A stretch of DNA of 64,000 bases from JAXLXE01 sp046328115 (GTDB lineage: Bacteria > Chloroflexota > UBA6077 > JACCZL01). This document shows, in pieces, positions 20,828 through 29,722 of this stretch. A model generated the notes under the pieces. That model did not search any database. It had not been told where the DNA came from and saw only the letters and a program-made list of their open reading frames with translations. Position 1 is the first letter of the stretch; each line of letters starts with the position of its first letter. Position numbers and translations under genes: made by a program. The stretch covers positions 62,001 through 126,000 of the forward strand of contig JAXLXE010000005.1 of NCBI GenBank assembly GCA_046328115.1, in the 5' to 3' direction.

Positions 20828-21218
20828 TGGCACGAACCACTGGGCTCGGAGCTGAAGCGGAGCAGGCGAGGGGGTTGTGGGAGGGGCACTGGCAGAGCTT
20901 CCAGCGGGCGATGGCGGCAGGGGTGCGCATCGCGATGGGGACTGACATCGGCGGCTACGGGTATGGGGACACGGCGTTGGAGCTGGAGCTGCTGGTGGAG
21001 AACGGGATGACCGCGGGACAGGCGATAGCGGCGAGCACGTGACGGGCGGCGGAGTGCCTGGGACGGAAGGCGAGGTCGGGACGCTGGAGCCGGGAACACT
21101 GGCGGACCTGCTGGTGGTAGCTAGCGACCCGCTGGCGGACGTGCGGGTGCTGCGAGCCAGGTGGAGGGTCGAGGTGGTGACACACGGCGGACGCGCGATC
21201 GCGGACCAGCGGAGCTAA
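20828..21218 (+). pseudogene. 3' fragment of the amidohydrolase gene (right direct-repeat copy)
   Basis: A copy of the last ~390 bases of the 12535-13758 gene, ending at the equivalent stop (taa 21216-21218). It lacks the metal-binding HxH half, has a CGG-to-TGA change after GQAIAAST, and two one-base losses (in the GAAGCAGGAG and GGGACTGGAA regions of the parent). It cannot make an enzyme. It is useful as a footprint of the duplication that enclosed the STAND regulators. Confidence 0.88.
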
Positions 21219-21282
21219 TTGACCTGACGGGCGATCGACATGGCAACCCCAGCGGGACGTGTATGGAGCACGCCAGCTCTTT

Positions 21283-22455
21283 CTAGGGCTTGGGCCACGC
21301 GTGCGCCCGCAGCACCTCCTCGTTCATGGTGGCACCCCAGCCCGGGCCGGTGGGCAAGAGGATGTGGCCGTTCTCAATCTTTGGCGCTTCGGTGACGAGT
21401 TGATCCTTCCAGGGGACGTCGTCGATGTCTATCTCCATAACGCGGACGTTTGGCAGGACGGCGCAGACGTTGAGCGATTGGAGGTTGGCGAGGTGGCTGT
21501 AGTGATTGTGGGGGGCGATGGTAACGTCGTACAGCTCGGCGAGGCGGCCGATGTTGAGCGATTCGCCGAAGCCGTTCCAGGGGACGTCAATGATGACGAC
21601 GTCCGTTGCGCGCTCGTCTAGGTAAGGCTTGACCTGGCGGGCGCCGATGACGCTCTCCATGCCGGCGATCGTGTTGGTGGTGGACTCCTTGAGCTGGCGC
21701 ATGGCGCCGGGCTCCCATGTGTCGAACTCTATCCACTGGATGTTGAACTGCTCCAGGCGGCGAGCGATTTTGATGGCGGCCTCTACGCGGAAGTTGAAGT
21801 TGAGATCTATGGCGATCTGAACGCTGGGGCCGGCACCCTCGGCGAACGCGGCGATCTGCGACTCGATATGGTCGAGCAGGGCGGGGGTGACGTTGCCGTC
21901 CGTGCCGTCCGCGGAGGCGCCGAAGCCCGCGTCGTAGACGGAGGGCTTGTCGCCGGGGAAAATGATGTTGGTCTTGAGGGCGGTGAAGCCGCGCTCGCGG
22001 GCTTCGCGGCCGAGGGCGACGATGTCTGCCATGGAGCGTAGCGGTGGGAGGCCGAGCTCCGCGGCGTGGCGGGCTCGCGAGGTACCGCAGTGTGACCAGT
22101 AGACGCGCATCTTGTCGCGGGTGGGGCCGCCGGCAAGCTCATACACCGGGACGCCAAGGGCACGGGCCTTGATGTCCCAGAGGGCGAGCTCAATGCCGGC
22201 GATGGCCTTGTGGGCGACGCCGAAGGGGTGCTGCCGAGCCTGCCAGCGCATCTCCCAGTAGAGGGCTTCGACGGCGCGGGGGTCGCGACCCAGGAGGCTG
22301 GGTGCGTACTCGCAAACGATGGTGGCCACGGACTGAGGGGTGCGGCTGGAGCATTCGCCCCAGCCGGTGATGCCTTCATCCGTGGTGACTTTGACGTAGG
22401 TCCACACGCGCCAGCCGGCGTCGCAGAGGAAGGGCTCAATGCTGGTTATTTTCAT
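21283..22455 (-). CDS. enolase-superfamily (MR/MLE) enzyme, tandem copy 1
   Basis: 390 aa. Capping domain, then the (beta/alpha)7-beta barrel of the mandelate racemase/muconate lactonising group. Barrel landmarks: LKTNIIFPG on strand 2, metal ligand Asp in QIAIDLNFNF, acidic residues in WIEFDTWEP and AGMESVIGA, and His in APHNHYSHL. The family abstracts a proton alpha to a carboxylate, giving dehydration, racemisation or cycloisomerisation of sugar acids or similar; the exact substrate is unknown. ATG 22455 is chosen over the GTG two codons earlier. The neighbour at 22473-23648 is a close paralogue 17 bases upstream, so the pair is probably an operon from a tandem duplication. Confidence 0.88.
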   Translation of the reverse strand: MKITSIEPFLCDAGWRVWTYVKVTTDEGITGWGECSSRTPQSVATIVCEYAPSLLGRDPRAVEALYWEMRWQARQHPFGVAHKAIAGIELALWDIKARALGVPVYELAGGPTRDKMRVYWSHCGTSRARHAAELGLPPLRSMADIVALGREARERGFTALKTNIIFPGDKPSVYDAGFGASADGTDGNVTPALLDHIESQIAAFAEGAGPSVQIAIDLNFNFRVEAAIKIARRLEQFNIQWIEFDTWEPGAMRQLKESTTNTIAGMESVIGARQVKPYLDERATDVVIIDVPWNGFGESLNIGRLAELYDVTIAPHNHYSHLANLQSLNVCAVLPNVRVMEIDIDDVPWKDQLVTEAPKIENGHILLPTGPGWGATMNEEVLRAHAWPKP

Positions 22456-22472
22456 GGGCACGTACCCCTGCC

Positions 22473-23648
22473 CTACTGCTTGGGCCAGGGGTGGGCGCGG
22501 AGGACATCTTCATTGATATCCGTGCCCCAGCCGGGGCCGGTGGGCAGATAGATGTGGCCATTTTCGATGCGTGGGGGATTGGTGACCAGCGTCTGCTTCC
22601 AGGGGACATCGTCGATGTCGATCTCCATAACGCGGACGTTTGGCAGGACGGCACAGAGCTGGATTGAGTGGAGATCAGCCAGGTGGCTGTAGTAGTTGTG
22701 GGGGGCGACGGTGACGTCATACAGCTCGGCGAGGCGGCCGATGCGGACGGACTCTCCGAAGCCGTTCCAGGGGACGTCGATGATGGCGACATCGGTGGCA
22801 CGTAGATCAAGAAATGGCTTGTACTGGCGGGCGCCGATGACACTCTCAAGAGAGGCGATCGTGTTGGTGGTGGATTCCTTGAGGCTGCGCAGGCTGCCGG
22901 GCTCCCAGGTGTCGTACTCGATCCATTGCATATTGAATTTCTCGAGTCTGCGGGCGATCTTGACGGCGGCTTCGAAGCGGAAGTTGTAGTTGAGGTCCAG
23001 GGCGATCTGGATGTTCGGCCCCGCGCCTTCGCTGAAGGCCGCGATCTGGGTCTCGATGTGGTCCAGGATCTCCGGCGTAACGGTGCCATCAGTGGTGTTT
23101 GGGCCGGCGTCGAACCCGGCGAAGTAGACGCGGGCGGGGTTGCCGGGGAAGACGATGTTGGTCTTGAGGGCGGTGAAGCCGCGGGACTTGACCTCCGCGC
23201 CCAGCTTCTTGATGTCATCCATGCTGCGTAGCTCGGGCAGGCCCAGCTCAGCGGCATGGCGGGCGCGGGTGGTGCCGCAGTGGGACCAGTAGAGGCGCAT
23301 GCGGTCACGCGTGGGGCCGCCGAAGAGCTCGTACACGGGGACGCCGAGGGCGCGGGCCTTGATGTCCCAGAGGGCGAGCTCGATGCCGGCAATGGCTTTG
23401 TGGGACACGCCCAGGGGGTTCTGGCGGGCGGTGCGGATCATGTCCCAGTAGAGCAGCTCAACGGGACGGGGGTCTTTGCCGATGAGGAGGTGGGTGAAGT
23501 CGCGCACGGAGTGGGCAACGCCCAGGGGGTGGCGGCCGTCGCTGCACTCGCCCCAGCCGGTGATGCCGGTGTCTGTCTCGATCTTGACAAAGGTCCAGGG
23601 GCGCCAGCCAGCGTCGCAGTTAAAGGCTTCAACCTTGGTGATCTTCAC
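22473..23648 (-). CDS. enolase-superfamily (MR/MLE) enzyme, tandem copy 2
   Basis: 391 aa, starting with GTG 23648 (GGGAGG six bases upstream). It matches the next gene along its whole length: GWGECSDGRHPLG, FTALKTNIVFPG, IALDLNYNF, WIEYDTWEP, ASLESVIGARQ, APHNYYSHL. The shared DTWEP, NHYSHL/NYYSHL and DIDDVPWK motifs show a recent common origin. Probable role: dehydratase or racemase for a hydroxycarboxylate, in the cytoplasm with Mg2+. The His-to-Tyr change next to the strand-7 His (APHNHY versus APHNYY) hints at different specificities. It is divergent from the glycosyltransferase gene, with ~61 bases for both promoters. Confidence 0.88.
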   Translation of the reverse strand: MKITKVEAFNCDAGWRPWTFVKIETDTGITGWGECSDGRHPLGVAHSVRDFTHLLIGKDPRPVELLYWDMIRTARQNPLGVSHKAIAGIELALWDIKARALGVPVYELFGGPTRDRMRLYWSHCGTTRARHAAELGLPELRSMDDIKKLGAEVKSRGFTALKTNIVFPGNPARVYFAGFDAGPNTTDGTVTPEILDHIETQIAAFSEGAGPNIQIALDLNYNFRFEAAVKIARRLEKFNMQWIEYDTWEPGSLRSLKESTTNTIASLESVIGARQYKPFLDLRATDVAIIDVPWNGFGESVRIGRLAELYDVTVAPHNYYSHLADLHSIQLCAVLPNVRVMEIDIDDVPWKQTLVTNPPRIENGHIYLPTGPGWGTDINEDVLRAHPWPKQ

Positions 23649-23709
23649 GGTGGTCCTCCCGGGGTGACGGGGCGATGATAGCGCGGATGCGGGTTGGGAG
23701 CGCGCGGGC

Positions 23710-25710
23710 GTGGCCCAGTACATTAGCGCCGTGCCAAATGAGCGGCGGGTTTCATGGTCTGAGCTAGCGGTGCTCGCGCTGGTCACGGCGGTGAGCGGGG
23801 TGCTGCGGGGGGTGTGGCTGGAGGAGTATCCGTCTGGCATCCACGTGGACGAGGCGGCGATGGCGCTGCTTGCGCGGGATGTGCTTCAGGGCACCGGGCC
23901 GCATCCGCTGAGCTTCGCCTTTGTGCGGGAACCGGCGCTGTTCATCCACGCGGAGGCGTGGTTGATGGCGCTGCTCGGTGGTGGGATGGCGCCGATCCGG
24001 GCGCTCGCGGCGGTGGCGGGGACACTGACGGTTCCAGCGGTGTGGTGGCTTGCGAGGCAAGGCTATGGCCCGGCGGTGGGTCTGGTTGCCGCGGGGTTAG
24101 TTGGATTCACCAGCGCGCACATCCACTTCAGCAGGCAGGCGCTGAACATCATCGAGATACCGCTGTTCGGGGTGGTGGCGCTGGCGGCTGCCTGGCGGGG
24201 GGTGGCGACGGGGAGGTTGGGCTGGCACGCGGTGGCGGGCCTGGCTCTGGCAGTGGACCAGTTCGCGGCGTTTGGCTCGCGGCTCTGGATCTTCGTCCTG
24301 GCCGGCGCGTACGCAATCTTGCTGATTGCCAATCGACGGGCGTGGCGCGGCGTGGCGACCGGTGGAGCAGTGGCGGCCGCGACGTTTGCCCTGGTGATGT
24401 TGCCGATGGTGGTGCACAACCTGGATCAACCGTCGCTATTCTGGGACAGGGTGCAGGCCAGATCTGTGTTTCGGCGGTGGGACCAGGCGACGGAGATCCA
24501 CGGGACGACGAGCCCAGTGGGCGTGATGCTGGGTCAGGTGAAGATCAACCTGCTGGCGTACGTGAGCGAGCCGGATCGCGGGACGTTTTACGAGTTTTCG
24601 CGCGAGCCGCTGTTCTTTGAACCGGTGGGCGCGCTCTTTTTTATAGGGCTGGCCATGGCGCTGTGGCGGGCGTGGCGGCCTGAAAACGCGGTGCTGCTGC
24701 TGGCGTTCGCGGGCGTCCTGAGCGGGGGCGTGCTGAGCGCGGCGTCTCCGCAGTTCCAACGGTTAGTACTGGCACTGCCGGTGGCGTGCGTGCTGGCCGC
24801 GGTTGCGGCCGTAGGTGTGGCGAACGCGCTGTCCAGGTGGCTGGCGCGTGACGCGGCGATGCGCGAGCGGGTGGGTGGCTGGCTACTGGGAACACTCCTG
24901 GTGGCAACGGCACTGGATGGGGCAGACGCGGTGTTTCGGCGGCACCCGGCGACGCACCCCTGGCAGCCGGCCACGGCCTGGGCGCGGTGGGCCGGTGGTC
25001 TGCCCGGCGACGCGGAGGTGCTAGTAGCGGGCGGGGATGACCTGGGCGCGGCGGACGAGCGAATCCGGTACCTGGCGAGTGGTGCAAGCGTAAAGGACCT
25101 GGCGAATCCGACTGTGGAGCTCCCTGGAGCCGTGGCGGCCGGGCGGGACGTGGTGATTGGCCTGAGCCCAAAGCTGGACGACTGGGTGCCGCTACTCCAG
25201 TTCCAACTCCCTGGGATGGCCGTACGGCCGGTGACGGGGCCAGACGGGGACCTGCTGCTGTATGAGCTGCGCGGCGCGGGTGGGGAGTGGCGGGGTGACG
25301 GCGGCCGCGGGCTGCGCGGCGAGCTGGTGGTGGAGGGTCGCGGGGCGGGGGCGGCACTGGAACGGCTGGATCCGGCCGTGGCGTTCCGCGAGGCGTCTCG
25401 ACTGTCCGCGGGAGCGCCGTTTCGGGCAACCTGGGCGGGAACGCTGACACCCCCGGCGGCGGGGCTCTATCGGCTAGAAGTGTTCACTGATGGCGGTGTG
25501 GACCTCTTGCTTGGTGGCCGATCCGTGGTGCAGGGCCGGCCGGCCCCAGAGGCACGATCGCTGCGAGCGGACGTGCCGCTCGGCCGCGAGGCGAGCCCGA
25601 TTGAGCTACGGTACGTGTACCAGCGCGGGCGCGGGACGCTGGAGCTTCGCTGGCGACCGCCGGATGGGCAGCGGACGGTGATCCCGCCCACGGCGCTCCG
25701 GCCGGCGTGA
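23710..25710 (+). CDS. polytopic glycosyltransferase (GT39/ArnT-like) with C-terminal PA14-like domain
   Basis: 666 aa. It begins with a hydrophobic helix, then the GT-C signature loop YPSGIHVDEA with the acidic pair, followed by ~9-10 transmembrane segments (e.g. AVGLVAAGLVGFT, GALFFIGLAMALW). A soluble C-terminal part carries a short PA14-like beta domain (TWAGTLTPPAAGLYRLEVFT ... DLLLGG). GT-C enzymes move a sugar from a polyprenyl phosphate to protein, lipid or glycan on the outer face of the membrane; PA14 domains often bind glycans. Start GTG 23710, weak site GGGAG upstream. It overlaps the next gene by one base (TGATG), so the pair should be translated together. Confidence 0.82.
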   Translation: MAQYISAVPNERRVSWSELAVLALVTAVSGVLRGVWLEEYPSGIHVDEAAMALLARDVLQGTGPHPLSFAFVREPALFIHAEAWLMALLGGGMAPIRALAAVAGTLTVPAVWWLARQGYGPAVGLVAAGLVGFTSAHIHFSRQALNIIEIPLFGVVALAAAWRGVATGRLGWHAVAGLALAVDQFAAFGSRLWIFVLAGAYAILLIANRRAWRGVATGGAVAAATFALVMLPMVVHNLDQPSLFWDRVQARSVFRRWDQATEIHGTTSPVGVMLGQVKINLLAYVSEPDRGTFYEFSREPLFFEPVGALFFIGLAMALWRAWRPENAVLLLAFAGVLSGGVLSAASPQFQRLVLALPVACVLAAVAAVGVANALSRWLARDAAMRERVGGWLLGTLLVATALDGADAVFRRHPATHPWQPATAWARWAGGLPGDAEVLVAGGDDLGAADERIRYLASGASVKDLANPTVELPGAVAAGRDVVIGLSPKLDDWVPLLQFQLPGMAVRPVTGPDGDLLLYELRGAGGEWRGDGGRGLRGELVVEGRGAGAALERLDPAVAFREASRLSAGAPFRATWAGTLTPPAAGLYRLEVFTDGGVDLLLGGRSVVQGRPAPEARSLRADVPLGREASPIELRYVYQRGRGTLELRWRPPDGQRTVIPPTALRPA

Positions 25711-26888
25711 TGCGGGAGCGCGGAAGCGGTGTGGCGCGGCTGGCGGTGGCGGCATTCGGGCTGGCGCTGGCGCTGGTCCTGGGGGAGATCGGCCTGCGGC
25801 TGGCCTCACCCATTCCCCCGGATCAGCTCCTGCCGCTGACGTACAAGCGAGATCGCCTGCGGCGGCTGGCGACTGGCGACACCTACGTGCGGTTCGACCA
25901 GGAGCTGGGTTGGGTGACGATGCCGGGGGTGACGCGGCGGGACACGCAGTTCACGTATCGGAACAACCGGGCGGGCCTACGGGCAGAGCGCGAGTACACG
26001 ACGGCGGCGCCCGCAGGGGTGCGGCGCCTGGCGGCGTTCGGCGAATCGTTCACATATTGCCAGGAGAGCGATTTCGATGACTGTTGGACGGACCTACTGG
26101 AGCGAGAGTGGACGGGGACGGAAGTGCTGAACTACGGGGTGCCCGGCTACGGTCCAGACCAGGCCTGGCTGCGCTATCAGCGGGAGGGCGCGGAGTATCG
26201 GCCGTGCGGCGTGCTCATCGGGTTCATGGCAGAGAACGTGAACCGGGTCGTGAATCGGTTTTTCCCGTTCTACCAGCCTGACACCGGGCTAGTGGCCGGC
26301 AAGCCGCGTTACGTGGCCCGGGATGCTGGGCTGGAGCTGGTGCCGAACCCGGTAGCGGATCCGCGGCAGATGGAGGATCCGGCCTGGGTGGAACGAGAGC
26401 TCGGCCCGGGCGATCGCTGGTACTTCCCAGGACTGTTCGCGGGCAGCGCGTTCGATCGCCTGATGGTGTACCGGGTGGGGCGATCGGCGGCGTATCGATT
26501 TGCGCGGGACGATGCGACGACGCGGGCGATGGAGCGCTCGTATGCGGGCCGGGACGAGGCGTTTCAGTTGACCGTGCGGATCCTGACGGCGTTCGCGCGG
26601 CAGGTGGAGGCGAACGGGGCCCGATCCGTGGTGATCGTGTTCAGCCCAGCGAGCGAGATCGAGGCGCAGATGGGCAGCCGCGCGCCGATCTACTCGCCGC
26701 TGCTCGCGGCGTTGCGGGCCGAGAACGTACCGGTGGTAGACGTGACGGACGCGCTGGTGGCGCGCGCACGCCAGGTGGGGGTCAACGGCGTGATCCAGTT
26801 CCACTATCGGGAGGCGGGCAATCGGGCGGTGGCGGAGGCGCTGGCACAGCGACTGCCGCCGCTGATTGGATCATGCGGCGGAGCGTGA
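25710..26888 (+). CDS. membrane-anchored SGNH/GDSL hydrolase (copy 1)
   Basis: 392 aa: one N-terminal transmembrane helix (LAVAAFGLALALVLGEIGL), then an SGNH fold. Block I is AAFGESFTYCQ (Ser nucleophile), with GVPGYGPDQAW and ENVNRVVNRF in the middle and the terminal His block HYREAGNRAVAEAL. AlgX/PatB-like SGNH proteins add or remove acetyl groups on cell-surface polysaccharides; the coupling to an upstream GT-C glycosyltransferase supports glycan editing (inference). The ATG at 25710 overlaps the stop of the glycosyltransferase. A second copy of ~412 aa is at 33343-34581. Confidence 0.8.
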   Translation: MRERGSGVARLAVAAFGLALALVLGEIGLRLASPIPPDQLLPLTYKRDRLRRLATGDTYVRFDQELGWVTMPGVTRRDTQFTYRNNRAGLRAEREYTTAAPAGVRRLAAFGESFTYCQESDFDDCWTDLLEREWTGTEVLNYGVPGYGPDQAWLRYQREGAEYRPCGVLIGFMAENVNRVVNRFFPFYQPDTGLVAGKPRYVARDAGLELVPNPVADPRQMEDPAWVERELGPGDRWYFPGLFAGSAFDRLMVYRVGRSAAYRFARDDATTRAMERSYAGRDEAFQLTVRILTAFARQVEANGARSVVIVFSPASEIEAQMGSRAPIYSPLLAALRAENVPVVDVTDALVARARQVGVNGVIQFHYREAGNRAVAEALAQRLPPLIGSCGGA

Positions 26889-26921
26889 CTGCGAAGGCGG
26901 GGGCGTTCAGTCTGTGAGTGT

Positions 26922-26942
26922 GGCGCGCCAGACTGGCGCGCC
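26922..26942 (+). terminator. hairpin after the glycosyltransferase/SGNH pair
   Basis: Two copies of GGCGCGCC around a 5-base AGACT loop form an 8-bp stem ~34 bases after the SGNH stop. There is no T tract, so intrinsic termination is only possible. Confidence 0.35.
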
Positions 26943-27115
26943 GAGCAGACGGAGGGCGAAGTCGAAAGGTTTTGGGCCCTGAGATGGTCGCGCGCCGTCT
27001 ACCGGACGCCGCGGAGGCATGGGTGCGACGGAAGCCGCTCGACTCCGACGACGCCTGCAACCGGCTAAGCTATCGGCGTTCTGGGATGACCTCAGGTCGG
27101 CGGTGGAGGCGTGTG

Positions 27116-28246
27116 GTGCGGATAGCGAGCGTGGAATCGTTGCTGCTGGCCGGCGGGCACTATGTGCGAATCACAACGGACAACGGCATCGTGGGCGTGG
27201 GGCAGTCGGCGGCGTGGGCGTATCCGGAGGCGACGGACCAGGTGGTGCGGACGTTCGGCGCGTACCTGGTGGGACAGGACCCGCTAAAGATTGAGCACCA
27301 TTGGCAGCACCTGTACCGGATGGGACCGTTCCGGGGGTCAATCCTCACGGCAGCAGTGAGCGCCGTGGACATCGCGCTGTGGGACATCAAGGGACAACAC
27401 TTCCAGGCGCCCATCTGGGAGCTGCTAGGCGGTGCATGCCGCGACCGGGTGAGGCTGCACCTGCTGATGCGACGAGGCACGCCGGATGAGATCGCGGCGC
27501 AGGCCCGGGCGGCGGCGGAAGATGGGTTCACGGCGATCAAGTTCGATCCCCTGCCCGTGGGCTTCCAGGACCTGACGCTGGATGGGCTGGTGAGCGAGGC
27601 GGCGGACCGGGTGGCGGCGGCACGCGCGACGGTCAAGAGCGACGTGGACATCATCCTCGAGCTGCACCGGTGTCTGACGCCGCTTCAGGCGCTCCCGGTG
27701 TGCGAGGCGCTGGCGAAGTTCCGGCCGCTGTTCATCGAAGACCCGGTGCAGATTGACAGCATCGCATCGCAGGCGGAGATCGCGCGCAGACTGACAGTAC
27801 CGATCGCCAATGGTGAGCGGCTGCACACCATCTGGGAGTTTCGGGAGCTGCTGGCGTACGGCGGCAGCCAGTACGCGCGGCCCGACGTGGGGCTGGCAGG
27901 CGGCTTGACGCAGACCAAGAAGATCGCGGCGCTCGCAGAGTCGTACCACGCGGCGGTGGTGACCCATAACTACCTGGGTCCTGTACTGACGGCGGCCTCC
28001 GTTCACCTGGACGTGGCGATTCCTAACTTCGTGGTCCAGGAGTACCACCTGGTGGACGAGGGGCCAATGGGCGAGGCGTTTCCCGGCGGACCGCGGCGGA
28101 CGGGCGGCTACCTACCCGTGCCAGAGTCCCCTGGACTGGGTGTGACGATCGACGAAGCGAGGGCGCGTGCGCTGCCCAGGCACCCCAGCTTCGATCCGCT
28201 GGGTGTGCCCTATCGGCGCGACGGATCCGTGGCGTACTCGGTGTAG
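27116..28246 (+). CDS. enolase-superfamily enzyme, galactonate-dehydratase-like
   Basis: 376 aa from GTG 27116, which has GGAGG six bases upstream and gives the usual family start (VRIASVESLLL). Barrel motifs: FTAIKFDPLP on strand 2, ligands in DIILELHRC, FIEDPV and NGERLHT, then RPDVGLAGG and the His of VVTHNYLGPV. This pattern fits the D-galactonate/mannonate dehydratase branch more than the tandem pair at 21-23.6 kb. Expected reaction: Mg2+-dependent loss of water from an aldonic acid to a 2-keto-3-deoxy acid. It sits two bases before an NAD-dependent epimerase/dehydrogenase gene, an apparent operon. Confidence 0.87.
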   Translation: MRIASVESLLLAGGHYVRITTDNGIVGVGQSAAWAYPEATDQVVRTFGAYLVGQDPLKIEHHWQHLYRMGPFRGSILTAAVSAVDIALWDIKGQHFQAPIWELLGGACRDRVRLHLLMRRGTPDEIAAQARAAAEDGFTAIKFDPLPVGFQDLTLDGLVSEAADRVAAARATVKSDVDIILELHRCLTPLQALPVCEALAKFRPLFIEDPVQIDSIASQAEIARRLTVPIANGERLHTIWEFRELLAYGGSQYARPDVGLAGGLTQTKKIAALAESYHAAVVTHNYLGPVLTAASVHLDVAIPNFVVQEYHLVDEGPMGEAFPGGPRRTGGYLPVPESPGLGVTIDEARARALPRHPSFDPLGVPYRRDGSVAYSV

Positions 28247-28248
28247 CA

Positions 28249-29010
28249 ATGCGGGTGCTGCTGGTGGGCGGAAGCGGGCACGTGGGATCGTTTGTGACGC
28301 CGTACTTGCGGGAGCGTCACGAGCTGCGGGTGCTTGATCTTGCGCCGCCGCGACACGCTGGCTTGGATTATGTCAAGGGGTCAATCACCGACACGGCGGC
28401 GCTGGCGCGTGCGCTTGACGGTGTGGACACGTTCATCAATATGGTCATGAAAAGCCCCCAGGGCGGGTCCGTGACCGATCAGGACGAGAAGATCATCCGC
28501 GAAAACTACGAGGTGAACACGCTGGGGCTACATCTGCTGCTGTGGACGGCCCAGGGGATGGGGATCCGGCGCGGCGTCCACACGAGCACCGTAAGCGTGC
28601 ACCACCGCGAACGCGAGCACTTCCCTGGCGAGGAGATGGTGCCGCTGGATACGCCGAGCGCGTACGGGCTGACGAAGGGCTTTGGGGAGCTGATATGCCA
28701 GTACTTCTGCCGCTGGTTTGACATGAACATCGTGGCGCTCCGCATCAGCGGGCCGCGGACCCGCGAGCAATACACCGAGGAGCGGCGTGAGCCGAGGCTG
28801 GGCGCGCGTGGACGGCGGCGAGTGTACCCCCTGGATGAGGCGGACCTGGGACGGGCGTACCTTGCCGCGCTGGAGGCGGTGCAGACCGGGCACGGTCGGT
28901 TCGACGCGGCGTATGTGACGGGCGACGAGCGCGAAGAGGAGTGGAACATGTCAAGGGCGCGGCGACTGCTGGGATGGCTGCCGGAGTCGCAGCGTTTGCT
29001 GGGAGGTTGA
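28249..29010 (+). CDS. NAD-dependent epimerase/dehydratase-family (extended SDR) protein
   Basis: 253 aa. Rossmann start VLLVGGSGHVGSF, Asp in VLDLAPP after strand 2 (NAD preference), HTSTVSVHH and the catalytic YGLTK. It is shorter than most extended SDRs (300+ aa): the substrate lobe is reduced. Close relatives act as sugar or uronate dehydrogenases or epimerases. With the dehydratase two bases upstream, a joint path (sugar to lactone/acid, then dehydration) is reasonable inference. The start ATG 28249 follows the upstream TAG by two bases. Confidence 0.85.
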   Translation: MRVLLVGGSGHVGSFVTPYLRERHELRVLDLAPPRHAGLDYVKGSITDTAALARALDGVDTFINMVMKSPQGGSVTDQDEKIIRENYEVNTLGLHLLLWTAQGMGIRRGVHTSTVSVHHREREHFPGEEMVPLDTPSAYGLTKGFGELICQYFCRWFDMNIVALRISGPRTREQYTEERREPRLGARGRRRVYPLDEADLGRAYLAALEAVQTGHGRFDAAYVTGDEREEEWNMSRARRLLGWLPESQRLLGG

Positions 29011-29013
29011 AGG

Positions 29014-29343
29014 ATGGCGTTCGACGAGCACCTGGCCGGGCGAATCCGCGCGCATCTGTCGTCGCGCTCGGACGTGGTTGAGAAGAAGATGTTCGGGGGC
29101 ATCTGTTTCATGGTGAGCGGCAACATGGCGTGCGGGGTTCACAAGGACTCCCTGATCGTGCGGATGGGCCCGGACCAGGCAGCCGCGCGCCTGGAGCGGC
29201 CCGGCGCGCGGGTATTCGACCTGACCGGTCGTGCCATGAAAGGCTGGCTGACGGTAGAGCCGGCTGGCCTCACCAGCGACGCCACGCTCCACGAATGGCT
29301 GGAACTGGGCACGGCCCACGCGGCCTCGCTGCCACCGAAGTGA
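29014..29343 (+). CDS. TfoX N-terminal-domain protein
   Basis: 109 aa, the length of a single TfoX_N domain: VVEKKMFGGICFMVSGNMAC followed by RMGPDQAAARL and MKGWLTVEP. In gamma-proteobacteria the domain is half of the competence regulator Sxy/TfoX. Single-domain versions are common elsewhere and their role is not known, so a competence role should not be assumed. It starts three bases after the epimerase stop, so it is likely cotranscribed. Confidence 0.85.
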   Translation: MAFDEHLAGRIRAHLSSRSDVVEKKMFGGICFMVSGNMACGVHKDSLIVRMGPDQAAARLERPGARVFDLTGRAMKGWLTVEPAGLTSDATLHEWLELGTAHAASLPPK

Positions 29344-29375
29344 TGGCGTGGCCTTGGGGACAGGGATGGGCCGCA

Positions 29376-29404
29376 CGCGAATTGGCAGAGTTTGCCAATT
29401 CGCG
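29376..29404. promoter_or_regulatory. perfect palindrome, likely parD autoregulatory operator
   Basis: Arms CGCGAATTGGCA and TGCCAATTCGCG (12 of 12 paired) around a GAGTT spacer, 25 bases before the antitoxin start. ParD/RHH antitoxins usually repress their own operon through such sites. It could alternatively be a hairpin ending the TfoX operon, since it lies 33 bases after that stop. Confidence 0.6.
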
Positions 29405-29428
29405 CACACTAGTGACGAGGGTAGACCT

Positions 29429-29716
29429 GTGCCCACACGAAACATCAGCCTGACCGACCGCCTGAATGAGTTCGTCGACAGCGCTGTCGCTGATGGCCAG
29501 TTTCAGAACGCCAGCGAGGTCGTTCGAGCCAGTCTCCGGCTCCTCGAACAACAGCGACGCGAGGATGTAGCCCGGCTCGAGGCCCTTCGGGCAGCCGTCG
29601 ATGTTGGCCTGGAAGAACTGAACCGCGGCGAGGGGGTCACCGTGGCGCTGGAGGACCTGGGCGACTTCATCACCGGTATCGGCGAGAGAGTAGAGCAGAG
29701 ACTCGCCCGTCAATAG
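29429..29716 (+). CDS. parD: ParD-like ribbon-helix-helix antitoxin
   Basis: 95 aa from GTG 29429 (GAGG eight bases upstream). NISLTDRLNEFVDSAV and FQNASEVVRASLRLLEQQ are the beta strand and helices of ParD antitoxins. The C-terminal tail (ITGIGERVEQRL) is the part that wraps the toxin. It would neutralise ParE and repress its own promoter, probably at the palindrome 25 bases upstream. Six bases separate it from the toxin gene, which is frameshifted here, so the antitoxin may now be an orphan. Confidence 0.87.
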   Translation: MPTRNISLTDRLNEFVDSAVADGQFQNASEVVRASLRLLEQQRREDVARLEALRAAVDVGLEELNRGEGVTVALEDLGDFITGIGERVEQRLARQ

Positions 29717-29722
29717 GCGCGC

